In this document: one piece after another, positions 16,468-25,393 of the stretch
Numbering within the stretch: position 1 is the stretch's first letter
Layout of the letters: each line of letters opens with the position of its first letter
Assembly (NCBI GenBank): GCA_035654655.1
Contig: DASRWI010000015.1
Coordinates: 1-64,000 of the forward strand
Direction: 5' to 3'
DNA length: 64,000 bases
Origin: DASRWI01 sp035654655
Lineage (GTDB): Bacteria; Bacteroidota; Ignavibacteria; Ignavibacteriales; Ignavibacteriaceae
Made by a program: the position numbers and the translations under genes
The notes under the pieces: generated by a model
Databases searched by the model: none
Told to the model about the DNA's origin: nothing
Seen by the model: the letters and a program-made list of their open reading frames with translations, nothing else

Positions 16468-17133
16468 TTATCTCGGTACATTGGTTAGTATTAAAGGTAA
16501 ATTGTAAGCTGTATACATTATCCACATTAATATTCCTATAGATAGTGGTATTGATAAATTATCGTCTGCCCATCCAAAAGATACATTTTCTACAATCGCT
16601 CCTATAAACGCAGCAATTATACCTATTAGTATTTCAGTACTAATGTAATTCGATGACTTTGGAGTTATAAAAACAACAATTATTGCACTAATAAAGAATG
16701 CTAAAGTTCCCTCCAAACTCTTTAGCAGAAATTTATGTTTTCCAAACTTTCTTCCAATTAATGCAGCAGCAGAATCGCTAATTATTAGTATTGTAAAAGC
16801 TGTTAGGAATATAACCTTTGGGAAAATGATTACACATAATAAAGCTGAAATTAATACATAACTGGCACCGGTAAGATTTTTCTTTTTGTGACTTACTTCG
16901 TGCTTCCTCAACAAGAAACCAAAATACTTATAAATAAATTTACTTATGACTGCATTACTATATCGTAATAATTCCAATGAAAGTGCGAAAGCGGTAAGGA
17001 TGGATAATAAAATTATCGCAGTAGTTTTATCTATAAAATAATAAACAATTGGTATAGATAAAGAAAAGAGATGAATTAGCTTGCGAACTACTTCATCTCT
17101 ATATTGAATTGTTCCGTTATCAATTTGTGTCAT
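16468..17133 (-). CDS. Dolichol/phytol-kinase-like membrane protein
   Basis: A 221-residue integral membrane protein (about six to seven segments). It resembles the SEC59/DGK1/VTE5 family, which phosphorylate polyprenols, diacylglycerol or phytol with CTP. The conserved features are RKLIHLFSLSIP near residues 17-28, the HKKKNLTGASYVL segment, SDSAAALIGRKFGKHKF (nucleotide-binding core) and KSLEGTLAFFISA. It overlaps the ftsH 3' end by 14 bp. The actual lipid substrate is unknown. Confidence 0.78.
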   Translation of the reverse strand: MTQIDNGTIQYRDEVVRKLIHLFSLSIPIVYYFIDKTTAIILLSILTAFALSLELLRYSNAVISKFIYKYFGFLLRKHEVSHKKKNLTGASYVLISALLCVIIFPKVIFLTAFTILIISDSAAALIGRKFGKHKFLLKSLEGTLAFFISAIIVVFITPKSSNYISTEILIGIIAAFIGAIVENVSFGWADDNLSIPLSIGILMWIMYTAYNLPLILTNVPR

Positions 17134-19183
17134 CTTTAGGAGAAGGTTCTTTTGTTTTCCTTTGGTCTAGTAATTTTTTAACATGCTCTGGCATTTCTGT
17201 TTCTTCCGCATTACTGCCATTTTTTTTCAAAGGAGGTAAACTTTCTCCTCTTATTAACTTGTCTATTTCTTCTGCATCTAATATTTCTCTATCGAGCAGT
17301 TCTAATGATAATTTATGAAGAAGTTCAATATTTTCATTTAATATGTTCTCTGCTCTTTCCATTGCAGTATTAACAATTAATCTTATTTCATCATCAATCT
17401 CAATTGCTGTTCTTTCACTATAGTCTCTATGCTTTTGAATTTCTCTTCCTAAAAATATTTCTTCTTCCTTTGCACCATAACTTAGAGGACCCAACTTATC
17501 ACTCATACCCCATTCACAAACCATCTTTCTTGCTATATTTGTTGCTTTTTCAATATCATTACCCGCACCTGTAGTATAATGTTTAAAGATAAGTTTTTCG
17601 GCAGCTCTTCCGCCTAAGGCATAAGTTATAATAGCTTCAAGATACGATTTTGAATAAGTATGCTTTTCATCTATTGGAAGATAACTGGTAACACCCAATG
17701 CTCTTCCTCTTGGTATAATTGTAACTTTATGTACAGGGTCGGCCTCAGGTATCATCCTTGCTACAAGTACGTGTCCAATTTCGTGATAAGAGGTAGTTTT
17801 CTTCTCATTTTCAGAAATTATCATACTCTTTCTTTCCATACCCATCATTACTTTATCTTTAGCTTCTTCAAAGTCTATCATTTCAACTTTTAACTTGTTC
17901 TTTCTGGCAGCTAACAATGCTGCTTCATTAACAAGATTTGCTAACTCAGCTCCGGCTAAACCAGGAGTGCCTTTTGCAAGGGTATCAAGATTTACTTTTG
18001 GATCTAAAGGAATATTTCTTGTATGAACTTTTAATATACCTTCACGTCCTTTTACATCAGGTCTGTCTACAACAACTTGCCTATCAAATCTTCCAGGTCT
18101 CAACAAAGCAGGGTCAAGAACATCAGGTCTATTTGTAGCAGCAATAATGATAACACCGCTATTCTGTTCAAAACCATCCATCTCAACTAACAATTGATTT
18201 AAAGTTTGCTCTCTTTCATCATGTCCGCCGCCTAAACCTGCACCACGATGTCTACCAACTGCATCAATTTCATCAATAAATATTATACAAGGAGCATTCT
18301 TCTTTCCCTGGTCAAATAAATCTCTTACTCTACTTGCACCAACACCGACAAACATTTCCACGAAGTCAGCACCTGAAATTGAAAAGAATGGAACACCAGC
18401 TTCACCTGCAACTGCTCTTGCCAATAAGGTTTTTCCGGTTCCTGGAGGTCCTAACAATAATACTCCTCTTGGAATTTTACCGCCAAGTTTTTGAAACTTT
18501 GTTGGTTCTTTTAAAAATTCTATAATTTCGTGAAGCTCCATCTTTGCTTCATCAGCACCAGCTACATCTCTAAAAGTAATCCTCTGAGTTCCTTGAGTAA
18601 TTAATTTCGCTTTACTTTTTCCGAATGAGAAAATACCTCTCGTACCACCGCCGGCACCTCCCTGCATTCTTCTCATAAAGAAAATCCATACCGCAAATAT
18701 TATAATCCACGGAATGAAACTAATTAACATATCAAACCATTCGTTGGATTCTTTTATGAAAGTATACTTTATACCTTTAGATTTCCAGACTTTTTCCTGG
18801 TCCTGAATAGAACTTTCAGGAATATAAACTGAAAAATCTTTTACGCTTCTATTGCTTACAAACTCAGGGGCTCTAAGTTTTCCTTTAAAGTAATAGTCAT
18901 TAAGGTCTTGTTTAACAATAACTGCTTCTAAAATCTTATCTTCTTGCAAGAATCTTTCATAATCCTGGTAACCTACATTTTCATAATTAGCGCTGCCAGT
19001 GTTAAACAGTTTCATTACAATTACTGCAGCTATTATAACCGCACCCCAACCAAAAACTACACGTATAACTTTAGACCAATCAAAATTATCATCCGGTTTA
19101 TTTGGTCCGCCGCCGCCTTTATTAGGTCTTGGTGTCTGTTTATTATTATTTTCATTCATAAATAAATTATTCTTATTTATCAT
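17120..19183 (-). CDS. ftsH: ATP-dependent zinc metalloprotease FtsH
   Basis: A 687-residue AAA+ membrane protease degrading misfolded and regulatory proteins. It has an N-terminal Gly/Pro/Asn-rich cytoplasmic tail, transmembrane segments at ~40-60 and ~153-170 with a periplasmic domain between, and Walker A GPPGTGKT at 245-252. Walker B is IIFIDEIDAVG near 300-310, the SRH is ATNRPDVLDPALLRPGRFD, and the protease site is HEIGH at 467-471. HEIGH is a conservative variant of the usual HEAGH. Its ATG overlaps the hpt TGA. The C-terminal KEPSPKDDTN tail overlaps the next gene. Confidence 0.97.
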   Translation of the reverse strand: MINKNNLFMNENNNKQTPRPNKGGGGPNKPDDNFDWSKVIRVVFGWGAVIIAAVIVMKLFNTGSANYENVGYQDYERFLQEDKILEAVIVKQDLNDYYFKGKLRAPEFVSNRSVKDFSVYIPESSIQDQEKVWKSKGIKYTFIKESNEWFDMLISFIPWIIIFAVWIFFMRRMQGGAGGGTRGIFSFGKSKAKLITQGTQRITFRDVAGADEAKMELHEIIEFLKEPTKFQKLGGKIPRGVLLLGPPGTGKTLLARAVAGEAGVPFFSISGADFVEMFVGVGASRVRDLFDQGKKNAPCIIFIDEIDAVGRHRGAGLGGGHDEREQTLNQLLVEMDGFEQNSGVIIIAATNRPDVLDPALLRPGRFDRQVVVDRPDVKGREGILKVHTRNIPLDPKVNLDTLAKGTPGLAGAELANLVNEAALLAARKNKLKVEMIDFEEAKDKVMMGMERKSMIISENEKKTTSYHEIGHVLVARMIPEADPVHKVTIIPRGRALGVTSYLPIDEKHTYSKSYLEAIITYALGGRAAEKLIFKHYTTGAGNDIEKATNIARKMVCEWGMSDKLGPLSYGAKEEEIFLGREIQKHRDYSERTAIEIDDEIRLIVNTAMERAENILNENIELLHKLSLELLDREILDAEEIDKLIRGESLPPLKKNGSNAEETEMPEHVKKLLDQRKTKEPSPKDDTN

Positions 19184-19755
19184 TTAGTTTTAGATTCTCC
19201 ATCTTCATTAAGTACATATATACTTCTTAAATTTCTATATTTCTGTGCGTAATCTAATCCATAACCCAAAACGAACTTACTTGGAATTTCAAACCCAATA
19301 TAATCAATTTTGACGTCATAGATAAGGCTGTTGGGCTTTAGCAACAGAGATACTACTTTCATACTGGAGGGTGTATGAGAGCTTATCAACTGTTCAATAA
19401 ATTTTATTGATAGCCCCGTATCAACAATATCTTCAACAATAATTAAATCTCTACCATTTACATCGCAATTTAATTCCTTAACTAATGTTACCTGCCCGGA
19501 TGAAATTTTTGAATCACCATAGCTTGATAACTTAAAGAAATCAATTTCGCAATCAATAGTTACATTTTTTATTAAATCTGCTAAAAATATAAATGCACCA
19601 TTTAGTACTCCGATAAATACGGGAGTTTTGTCTTTATATTCTTCAGAAATTTGCTTTCCAAGTTCCTTTATTCTCTTCTGAATAATTTCTTCTGTTAAAT
19701 ATGGAACAAAAACATCTTCCCCGATTATTATTTTATCTGATTCTATTTCAGGCAT
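19180..19755 (-). CDS. hpt: Hypoxanthine phosphoribosyltransferase
   Basis: A 191-residue purine-salvage enzyme. PRPP-binding motif DLIIVEDIVDTGLS near 100-113; flexible-loop serine-tyrosine region KLSSYGDSKISSG; purine-contacting DYIGFEIPSKFVLGYGLDY. It follows tilS with a 13-bp overlap and precedes ftsH; tilS-hpt-ftsH is one of the most conserved bacterial gene orders, which supports all three calls. Confidence 0.96.
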   Translation of the reverse strand: MPEIESDKIIIGEDVFVPYLTEEIIQKRIKELGKQISEEYKDKTPVFIGVLNGAFIFLADLIKNVTIDCEIDFFKLSSYGDSKISSGQVTLVKELNCDVNGRDLIIVEDIVDTGLSIKFIEQLISSHTPSSMKVVSLLLKPNSLIYDVKIDYIGFEIPSKFVLGYGLDYAQKYRNLRSIYVLNEDGESKTK

Positions 19756-21101
19756 AATTTGTATATTCTTTCAGTATTTGATGTTAGTTTAAATTTATCA
19801 TCTATTCTATAACCAACCACCCATACTATTCTTTCCCTGTTTACTAAAACTTTTATATCACTTTTAATGTGGTTATCAATTTTTATATCATTCAAAAAAT
19901 CAGAAACCTTCTTTACTCCTTTTAATCCAATTGGAGAAAATTTATCTCCTTCTATCCATTTTCTTACTTCGAATTCTTCATCCAAATCATCAGATGTAAT
20001 AAATTCAATTTTTCCGCCAATAAAATTGACAGGTTTCTCTTTAACCTCTTCTATTATAAGGGATTCACCATTAATATCTTTTTCTTCATTAACCTTAAGC
20101 TTAATGGATTTAAATTCTTTTTCTTCCTGTTTATGATAGATTAAAATATAATCTCTTTCTTTGATTGCAGTCAACTTCCCTGATAATTGTTCCTCATTAC
20201 CAGTCTTCGAGTACAACAAAGTTCTAAGCTTAATTAAATCTTCTGAAACTACTTCTTTCTTAAGATTCTTTTCTATAACTTCCTTAAAGAAATCATTTAG
20301 TAATTCATCTTCTAAATTAATTTTATTAATAAAAATTTTAACTTTATCATCAATTTTCTTTACGGAAGAATCAATTGAAGAACTTATCTTTTTATCAATA
20401 AAGGTTGAAATACTTTTTATATAATTTGAAAAGTTTAATACTGCCTTTTCAAAATCAGGATTTAAATTTTCTTTAATTGAGGGAATTAAATTATTTCTTA
20501 AATAATTTCTATTGAAATCATTGTTCTTGTTAGAACTATCAACTCTATATAGTATTGAATTTTCTTCTAAATAATTAATTATTTCTTCTTTTTTCAAGCA
20601 AATAATAGGTCTGATAATTTTATCTCTTTTAACAGGTATGCCGGTTAAACCAGCCTTGCCTGTTCCTTTAATAATATTTAAAAGAACTGTTTCTAAATTG
20701 TCACTTTTATTATGACCTGTGACTATTTTAGTTAAGTTATACTTACTTACAATATTAAAAAGTTCCTCATATCTTAATATTCTTCCAGCTTCTTCTAAAG
20801 ATAATTTATTCTTTTTTGCATATTCTTTGACATCTTTATGGCTGGTAAAAAGTTCAATATTTAGACTTTTACATAATCCCTTACAGAAGGCCTCATCTTC
20901 ATCAGCTTCAATACCTCTAATTTGATGGTTCAAATGAAAAGCTTTTATTTCAATCCTGTATTTTTTTTTGTATTTATTAAAAAAATGCACTAAAAGGACA
21001 GAATCTGGCCCTCCGCTTAATGCGATTAAAATTTTATCACCTTGTTCTACCAAGTACTCATCAGATATAAACCTGATTACTTTTTGCTCAATTTTATTCA
21101 T
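19743..21101 (-). CDS. tilS: tRNA(Ile)-lysidine synthetase
   Basis: A 452-residue enzyme converting C34 of the CAU-anticodon tRNA-Ile to lysidine. The PP-loop is ALSGGPDSVLLVHF near 27-40. Further motifs are HLNHQIRGIEADEDEAFC, TGHNKSDNLETVLLNIIKGTG and the substrate-binding IIRPIICLKKEEI...DSSNKNNDFNRNYLRN. The C-terminal TilS domain ends with RKWIEGDKFSPIGLKGVKKVSDFLND. Length is typical. The middle is unusually Lys/Ile-rich, consistent with the AT-rich genome. Confidence 0.95.
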   Translation of the reverse strand: MNKIEQKVIRFISDEYLVEQGDKILIALSGGPDSVLLVHFFNKYKKKYRIEIKAFHLNHQIRGIEADEDEAFCKGLCKSLNIELFTSHKDVKEYAKKNKLSLEEAGRILRYEELFNIVSKYNLTKIVTGHNKSDNLETVLLNIIKGTGKAGLTGIPVKRDKIIRPIICLKKEEIINYLEENSILYRVDSSNKNNDFNRNYLRNNLIPSIKENLNPDFEKAVLNFSNYIKSISTFIDKKISSSIDSSVKKIDDKVKIFINKINLEDELLNDFFKEVIEKNLKKEVVSEDLIKLRTLLYSKTGNEEQLSGKLTAIKERDYILIYHKQEEKEFKSIKLKVNEEKDINGESLIIEEVKEKPVNFIGGKIEFITSDDLDEEFEVRKWIEGDKFSPIGLKGVKKVSDFLNDIKIDNHIKSDIKVLVNRERIVWVVGYRIDDKFKLTSNTERIYKLCLK

Positions 21102-21183
21102 TAAGTAATATTGGGGATGTCCAAAGTAAAATAATTATAATATTTCGAAAAATATGGATATAATAAATAATCTACTATGTTAA

Positions 21184-21777
21184 CTATTGCTTGTTTTCCA
21201 TAATTTGCTCAACATACTTGCCTAGTACATCAAACTCTAAATTAACTTTGTCACCTGGTTTTTTATTTGAAAACACCGTTTCTTCCCATGTATGTGGAAT
21301 TATTCCAATAGAAAAATTATCTTTTTCAAGCTGAGCAACCGTCATACTTACACCATCAATTGCAACGGAACCAACAAAAATCAAGTATTTCCTAAATTTT
21401 TCATCAAACTTAATTGTCATATAATGACTATTTGATAGTTCTTTTACGTCAGCAACAATCCCGGTAGTATCCACGTGACCAAGTACAAAATGGCCTCCTA
21501 ATCTTGCTTCAGCTTTCAATGGTCTTTCAAGATTTACAAAAGCATTATTATTTAATTGTCCTAAACTGCTCTTCTTTAAAGTTTCTTCAATAACATCAAC
21601 TGAAAACTTTTTTCCATCTATGTTAACAACAGTAAGGCATACACCATTTACAGCAATACTGCTGCCAATGCGCATATCCTCCATAACAATGTCTGCCTTG
21701 AAAACTAATCTATACCCTTCCCCTGTTTTATTTTTTTCTACCAAAGTCCCTTTTTCTTCTACTAATCCTGTAAACAT
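21184..21777 (-). CDS. ribE: Riboflavin synthase, alpha chain
   Basis: A 197-residue protein forming riboflavin from two 6,7-dimethyl-8-ribityllumazines. It has two lumazine-binding repeats, starting MFTGLVEEKGTL...GSSIAVNGVCLTV and LGGHFVLGHVDTTG...VGSVAIDGVSMTVA. It is 11 bp downstream of ribD and presumably co-transcribed. No FMN riboswitch was recognised upstream of the greA-ribD-ribE group, but a decayed one cannot be excluded. Confidence 0.95.
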   Translation of the reverse strand: MFTGLVEEKGTLVEKNKTGEGYRLVFKADIVMEDMRIGSSIAVNGVCLTVVNIDGKKFSVDVIEETLKKSSLGQLNNNAFVNLERPLKAEARLGGHFVLGHVDTTGIVADVKELSNSHYMTIKFDEKFRKYLIFVGSVAIDGVSMTVAQLEKDNFSIGIIPHTWEETVFSNKKPGDKVNLEFDVLGKYVEQIMENKQ

Positions 21778-21788
21778 TAAAATCCTTT

Positions 21789-22880
21789 TTATTTTATTTT
21801 ACTTAAACTTAAAAGTATATCATCATCATATTTTCTAATAGTATCTATTGAAAGTTTTAGAGAATTCTTAATACTTTTTATCCCTAATTCTCCAACTAAA
21901 GGTAACCCTGAACCCAATAGTTTTGGAGTAATAAACAAATAAATATCATCAAACAACTTTTCCTTAACAAACGATGTATAAATTTCACTCCCTCCTTCGA
22001 CCAATATAGAAGTAATATTTATTTTAGCTGCTTCAATAAGTAAACTTCTTAAACTTACTCTTCCTTCACATTCTTTGGTGAAAATAAATTCAACATTTCT
22101 TTTTAAAAAAGGTTCTATCTTCTTCTTATCCTGGTTTTTTCTTAAAGTAGCAATTATTAAGTTTTTATCTGAGTTTTCTTTAAAGATTGTACTATCAGGG
22201 CTTAGTCTTAAATTACTATCAACAATAATCCTTTTGGGATTTCTTCCTTCTACTAATCTAACATTAAGTTTCGGTTTATCTTTTATAATAGTGCCTGCAC
22301 CAACAAGAACTGCACTATATTCACTTCTTAACTGATGGACATATTTACGTGAATCAAGAGAACTTATCCATCTTGAATATCCTTTTTCATCAGCTATTTT
22401 TCCATCAAGAGTTTGAGCAGCTTTTAAAGTAACATAGGGAAGTTTTTTTGTAATATACTTGAAGAAAAATTTATTTAGTTCAATACATTCTTTTTCAAGA
22501 AAGCCGGCTTTAACTTCAATGCCGGCTTCTTTAAGTTTCTTTATACCTTTACCGCTTACAAGTGGATTCATATCCAATGTACCGATAACAACTCTTTTTA
22601 TTTTACTTTGAATAATTGCATCTACACAGGGTGGGGTTTTCCCAAAATGACAACAAGGTTCTAAATTAACATATAAGGTTGCACTTTCTACGTCTTCTTT
22701 AGATGATTGAATTGCATTTACTTCTGCATGATTTTTTCCATATTGTTCGTGATATCCTGCGCCTATTATCTTATTATTCTTTACTATTACACATCCTACA
22801 AGTGGGTTCGGGCTTACATATCCTGCACCTTTTTTTGCAATTTCAATTGTCAGTTGTATGTATTGTTCGTCTTTTAACAA
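21789..22880 (-). CDS. ribD: Bifunctional riboflavin deaminase/reductase RibD
   Basis: A 363-residue riboflavin-pathway enzyme. Residues 1-145 are the zinc deaminase domain, with H51-A-E53 and the cysteines C76 and C85 in EPCCHFGKTPPC. The C-terminal domain (from ~146) is the NADPH-dependent reductase: PYVTLKAAQTLDGKIA, SAVLVGAGTIIKDKPKLNVR, ILVEGGSEIYTSF. It begins 1 bp after greA and ends 11 bp before ribE. Confidence 0.95.
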   Translation of the reverse strand: MLKDEQYIQLTIEIAKKGAGYVSPNPLVGCVIVKNNKIIGAGYHEQYGKNHAEVNAIQSSKEDVESATLYVNLEPCCHFGKTPPCVDAIIQSKIKRVVIGTLDMNPLVSGKGIKKLKEAGIEVKAGFLEKECIELNKFFFKYITKKLPYVTLKAAQTLDGKIADEKGYSRWISSLDSRKYVHQLRSEYSAVLVGAGTIIKDKPKLNVRLVEGRNPKRIIVDSNLRLSPDSTIFKENSDKNLIIATLRKNQDKKKIEPFLKRNVEFIFTKECEGRVSLRSLLIEAAKINITSILVEGGSEIYTSFVKEKLFDDIYLFITPKLLGSGLPLVGELGIKSIKNSLKLSIDTIRKYDDDILLSLSKIK

Positions 22881-22881
22881 C

Positions 22882-23358
22882 TTAGTTTATTTCTAAAATT
22901 TCAAACTCCATCAATCCAGCTGGAGCATTCACTTTTACAATTTCATTTACTTTCTTACCCATTAAACCCTGGCCAACAGGTGATGTAACGGATATTTTTC
23001 CTGCCTGGAAATCTGCTTCTTCAGGTGATACTAATATGTACGTTAAAATCTTTCCTGATTTTAAATTTTTAATTTTAACTTTAGACAATATATGTGTCTG
23101 ATCCTGCGGAAATTGAGTAGTATCAATTATCCTGGCTCTCGAAAGCAGGTTCTCCAATTTTGAAATTTTCATTTCAAACATACCTTGTTCTTCTTTAGCT
23201 GCATCATATTCAGCATTCTCAGATAAATCACCGTGAGCTCTTGCTTCTGCTATTCTTGAAGCCATATCTTTTCTGCCAGTTGATTTCATTTCCTGAAGTT
23301 CTTTTTCAAGTTCCAACAGTCTTTCTTTCGTTAAATAAACGAAATTTTCATCAGCCAT
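22882..23358 (-). CDS. greA: Transcription elongation factor GreA
   Basis: A 158-residue factor that rescues backtracked RNA polymerase. The N-terminal coiled coil carries the acidic tip segment SENAEYDAAKEEQ; the C-terminal FKBP-like domain contains ISVTSPVGQGLMGKKVNEIV. The frame can open at TTG 23364, but ATG 23358 (MADENFVYLTKERL) gives the standard N-terminus and is chosen. It is the first gene of greA-ribD-ribE. Confidence 0.95.
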   Translation of the reverse strand: MADENFVYLTKERLLELEKELQEMKSTGRKDMASRIAEARAHGDLSENAEYDAAKEEQGMFEMKISKLENLLSRARIIDTTQFPQDQTHILSKVKIKNLKSGKILTYILVSPEEADFQAGKISVTSPVGQGLMGKKVNEIVKVNAPAGLMEFEILEIN

Positions 23359-23395
23359 AATCAAATTCTCTTTTTATTTAATAATATCGTCTTTT

Positions 23396-23427
23396 AAAAA
23401 AAAATTACCACCGTTTTTGCAGTGGTA
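23396..23427 (-). terminator. Terminator after the M1 aminopeptidase gene
   Basis: The stem TACCAC / GTGGTA (23406-23411 with 23422-23427) with an additional CG pairing is followed on the minus strand by nine Ts (plus-strand A-run 23396-23404). It lies ~70 bp beyond the aminopeptidase stop and upstream of greA. Confidence 0.6.
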
Positions 23428-23494
23428 TATTGAAAATTATAAAAATAAACTTCTCTTGTCAAGAATTTATTTACTGAAAATTTTCATTTAAGGA

Positions 23495-25360
23495 TTATTT
23501 TAAAATCATCATCTTTCTTGTTTTTTCAAACTTGTCCAAATATAATGTATAAAAATAAACTCCTGAAGGAAGTCCTTCACTTGAAAAATCTACATCATAA
23601 ATTCCCCCATCTCTTTCTTCATCAAGAACATTCTTAACCAAATTACCTAAAACATCATAAACCTTTAAAACTACTCTGCTTCTTTCAGGCATAGAGAATC
23701 TTATCTTGGTTAAAGGATTAAAGGGATTCGGAAAATTTTGTTTTAAATCATAACTGCTCGGAAGTTCTCCTGTATTATTTATGTATCCCTTGAGTATTTT
23801 ATTATTTGGGTCCAAGATTACATTCTGAGGAACTTCATTTAATTGTACAAAAAATGATTGCTCTTGCTGATTATTAAAGAGCGTGATTATGGTATCTCTA
23901 TTTGTAAATTCTATTTTTAATTCAACCGGCATTGTAAAAAATGATGGATTTATATTCGTTTGCTGTTTTAGAATAATATTTAATTTAACTCCTCCCTCAT
24001 TGTTGTTCACATTCCAATTAAATGAATATACTGGAAAATTCTCTCCATAAATCCATTCATTAAAAAAATAATCGAGGTTAGAACCAAAGTTTCCTTCAAA
24101 AATATTTTCTAAATCTTCGGTACTTGCATTGCTATAGGCATAAACATCAAGATATTCTTTTAGCGATTGAAAGAATATTGAATCTCCAACAATTCCCCTC
24201 AACATATGCAATACGATTCCCCCTTTTGAATAACTTCTTGCACTATTAAATATTTCATCAATGGAATTTATGTTCTGAACATAAATTGACCCTCTGGCAT
24301 ATTTTGCAGTGTTCATTTCCTGATTTATAAAAGAATTATATGCATCTCTCCCATATTTACCTTCATAATACACTCCTTCTGAATAAGTAGCGAATCCTTC
24401 ATTAAGCCATATATGGTGCCAGTCAATTGTAGTAACTTTATCTCCGAACCATTGATGGGAAAGTTCGTGAGAAACTATTCCTTCACTAAATGAGCCCATT
24501 GAAGAAATTGTTTGATGCTCCATTCCACCTCCCCATCCAAACTGAACATGACCATATTTTTCTTTTATAAAAGGATATAACCCATATTTTTCAGAAAATA
24601 TTCTAAGCATATCAATTGTTTTATCTAAACTTGTTTGTAGTGCCGGAAAATTTTCTGGATATACATAATGTACAACAGGCATTGAATCAGTGGGTGAATA
24701 TTTGAAGTACTGCAGGTACTCATAATAATTTGAAATGGTAACTGCAATTAAATAATTAGCAATCGGATAAACCTCCTTCCATTTATAAGTAGTAAATCCA
24801 TCTCCATTCACAACTGTCTCAATTAATCTACCATTTGATATCCCTTTTAAAGTTGAAGCACAAGTAATCCATATATCGGCTGAATCTGCTTTATCTGCAG
24901 GATTATCTTTACAAGGCCACCAGTCGCTTGCCCCATAAGGTTCACTCAAAGTCCAAATAGATGGTTGTCCACTATGCTGTCCAAACTCAAAACTTCCAAA
25001 ACCACTTGAACCTGGAACTCCTCTGTAAAATATTTCTATGTTAAATTTCTCATTAGGTTGGTATAGCCTTTCTAAAGTAATATTAACCTTAGCATTTTGA
25101 TGTGTGTTCACTAATTTAATCCCATTGCTAACAACAGAATCAACAATTAATGTTTGCTGAAGGTCCATAAAAACCTTGTTAATGGCATTTACTTGAGGAA
25201 CTCCGCTCATTACCACTGAACCTGTTAAGTAATTGGGATTAGTTGTTATTTTAACATTAAGCTTATAATATTTTACATTATAAGTCGTATCTCCGGGATA
25301 AAGATTTTCTGCCAGGAGTTGAAATGAGAATAACATTATTATAAAAAATATTTTTTCCAT
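23495..25360 (-). CDS. Secreted M1-family aminopeptidase with T9SS sorting domain
   Basis: A 621-residue gluzincin. It has a signal peptide (residues 1-17), an N-terminal beta domain, GGGMEHQ at 277-283 (GAMEN-like exopeptidase motif) and the zinc site HELSH at 298-302 with E321 in LNEGFATYSE. A C-terminal ~85-residue type IX sorting domain (QNFPNPFNPLTKIRF...GVYFYTLYLDKFEKTRKMMILK) follows. The sorting domain implies export across the outer membrane by T9SS and attachment to or release from the surface. The catalytic set is complete. It is probably a nutrient-acquiring peptidase. A second, unrelated-tail M1 enzyme is at 41397-43259. Confidence 0.93.
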   Translation of the reverse strand: MEKIFFIIMLFSFQLLAENLYPGDTTYNVKYYKLNVKITTNPNYLTGSVVMSGVPQVNAINKVFMDLQQTLIVDSVVSNGIKLVNTHQNAKVNITLERLYQPNEKFNIEIFYRGVPGSSGFGSFEFGQHSGQPSIWTLSEPYGASDWWPCKDNPADKADSADIWITCASTLKGISNGRLIETVVNGDGFTTYKWKEVYPIANYLIAVTISNYYEYLQYFKYSPTDSMPVVHYVYPENFPALQTSLDKTIDMLRIFSEKYGLYPFIKEKYGHVQFGWGGGMEHQTISSMGSFSEGIVSHELSHQWFGDKVTTIDWHHIWLNEGFATYSEGVYYEGKYGRDAYNSFINQEMNTAKYARGSIYVQNINSIDEIFNSARSYSKGGIVLHMLRGIVGDSIFFQSLKEYLDVYAYSNASTEDLENIFEGNFGSNLDYFFNEWIYGENFPVYSFNWNVNNNEGGVKLNIILKQQTNINPSFFTMPVELKIEFTNRDTIITLFNNQQEQSFFVQLNEVPQNVILDPNNKILKGYINNTGELPSSYDLKQNFPNPFNPLTKIRFSMPERSRVVLKVYDVLGNLVKNVLDEERDGGIYDVDFSSEGLPSGVYFYTLYLDKFEKTRKMMILK

Positions 25361-25393
25361 CTTTATAAATTTCTTTAGATGAAGATAATTTTT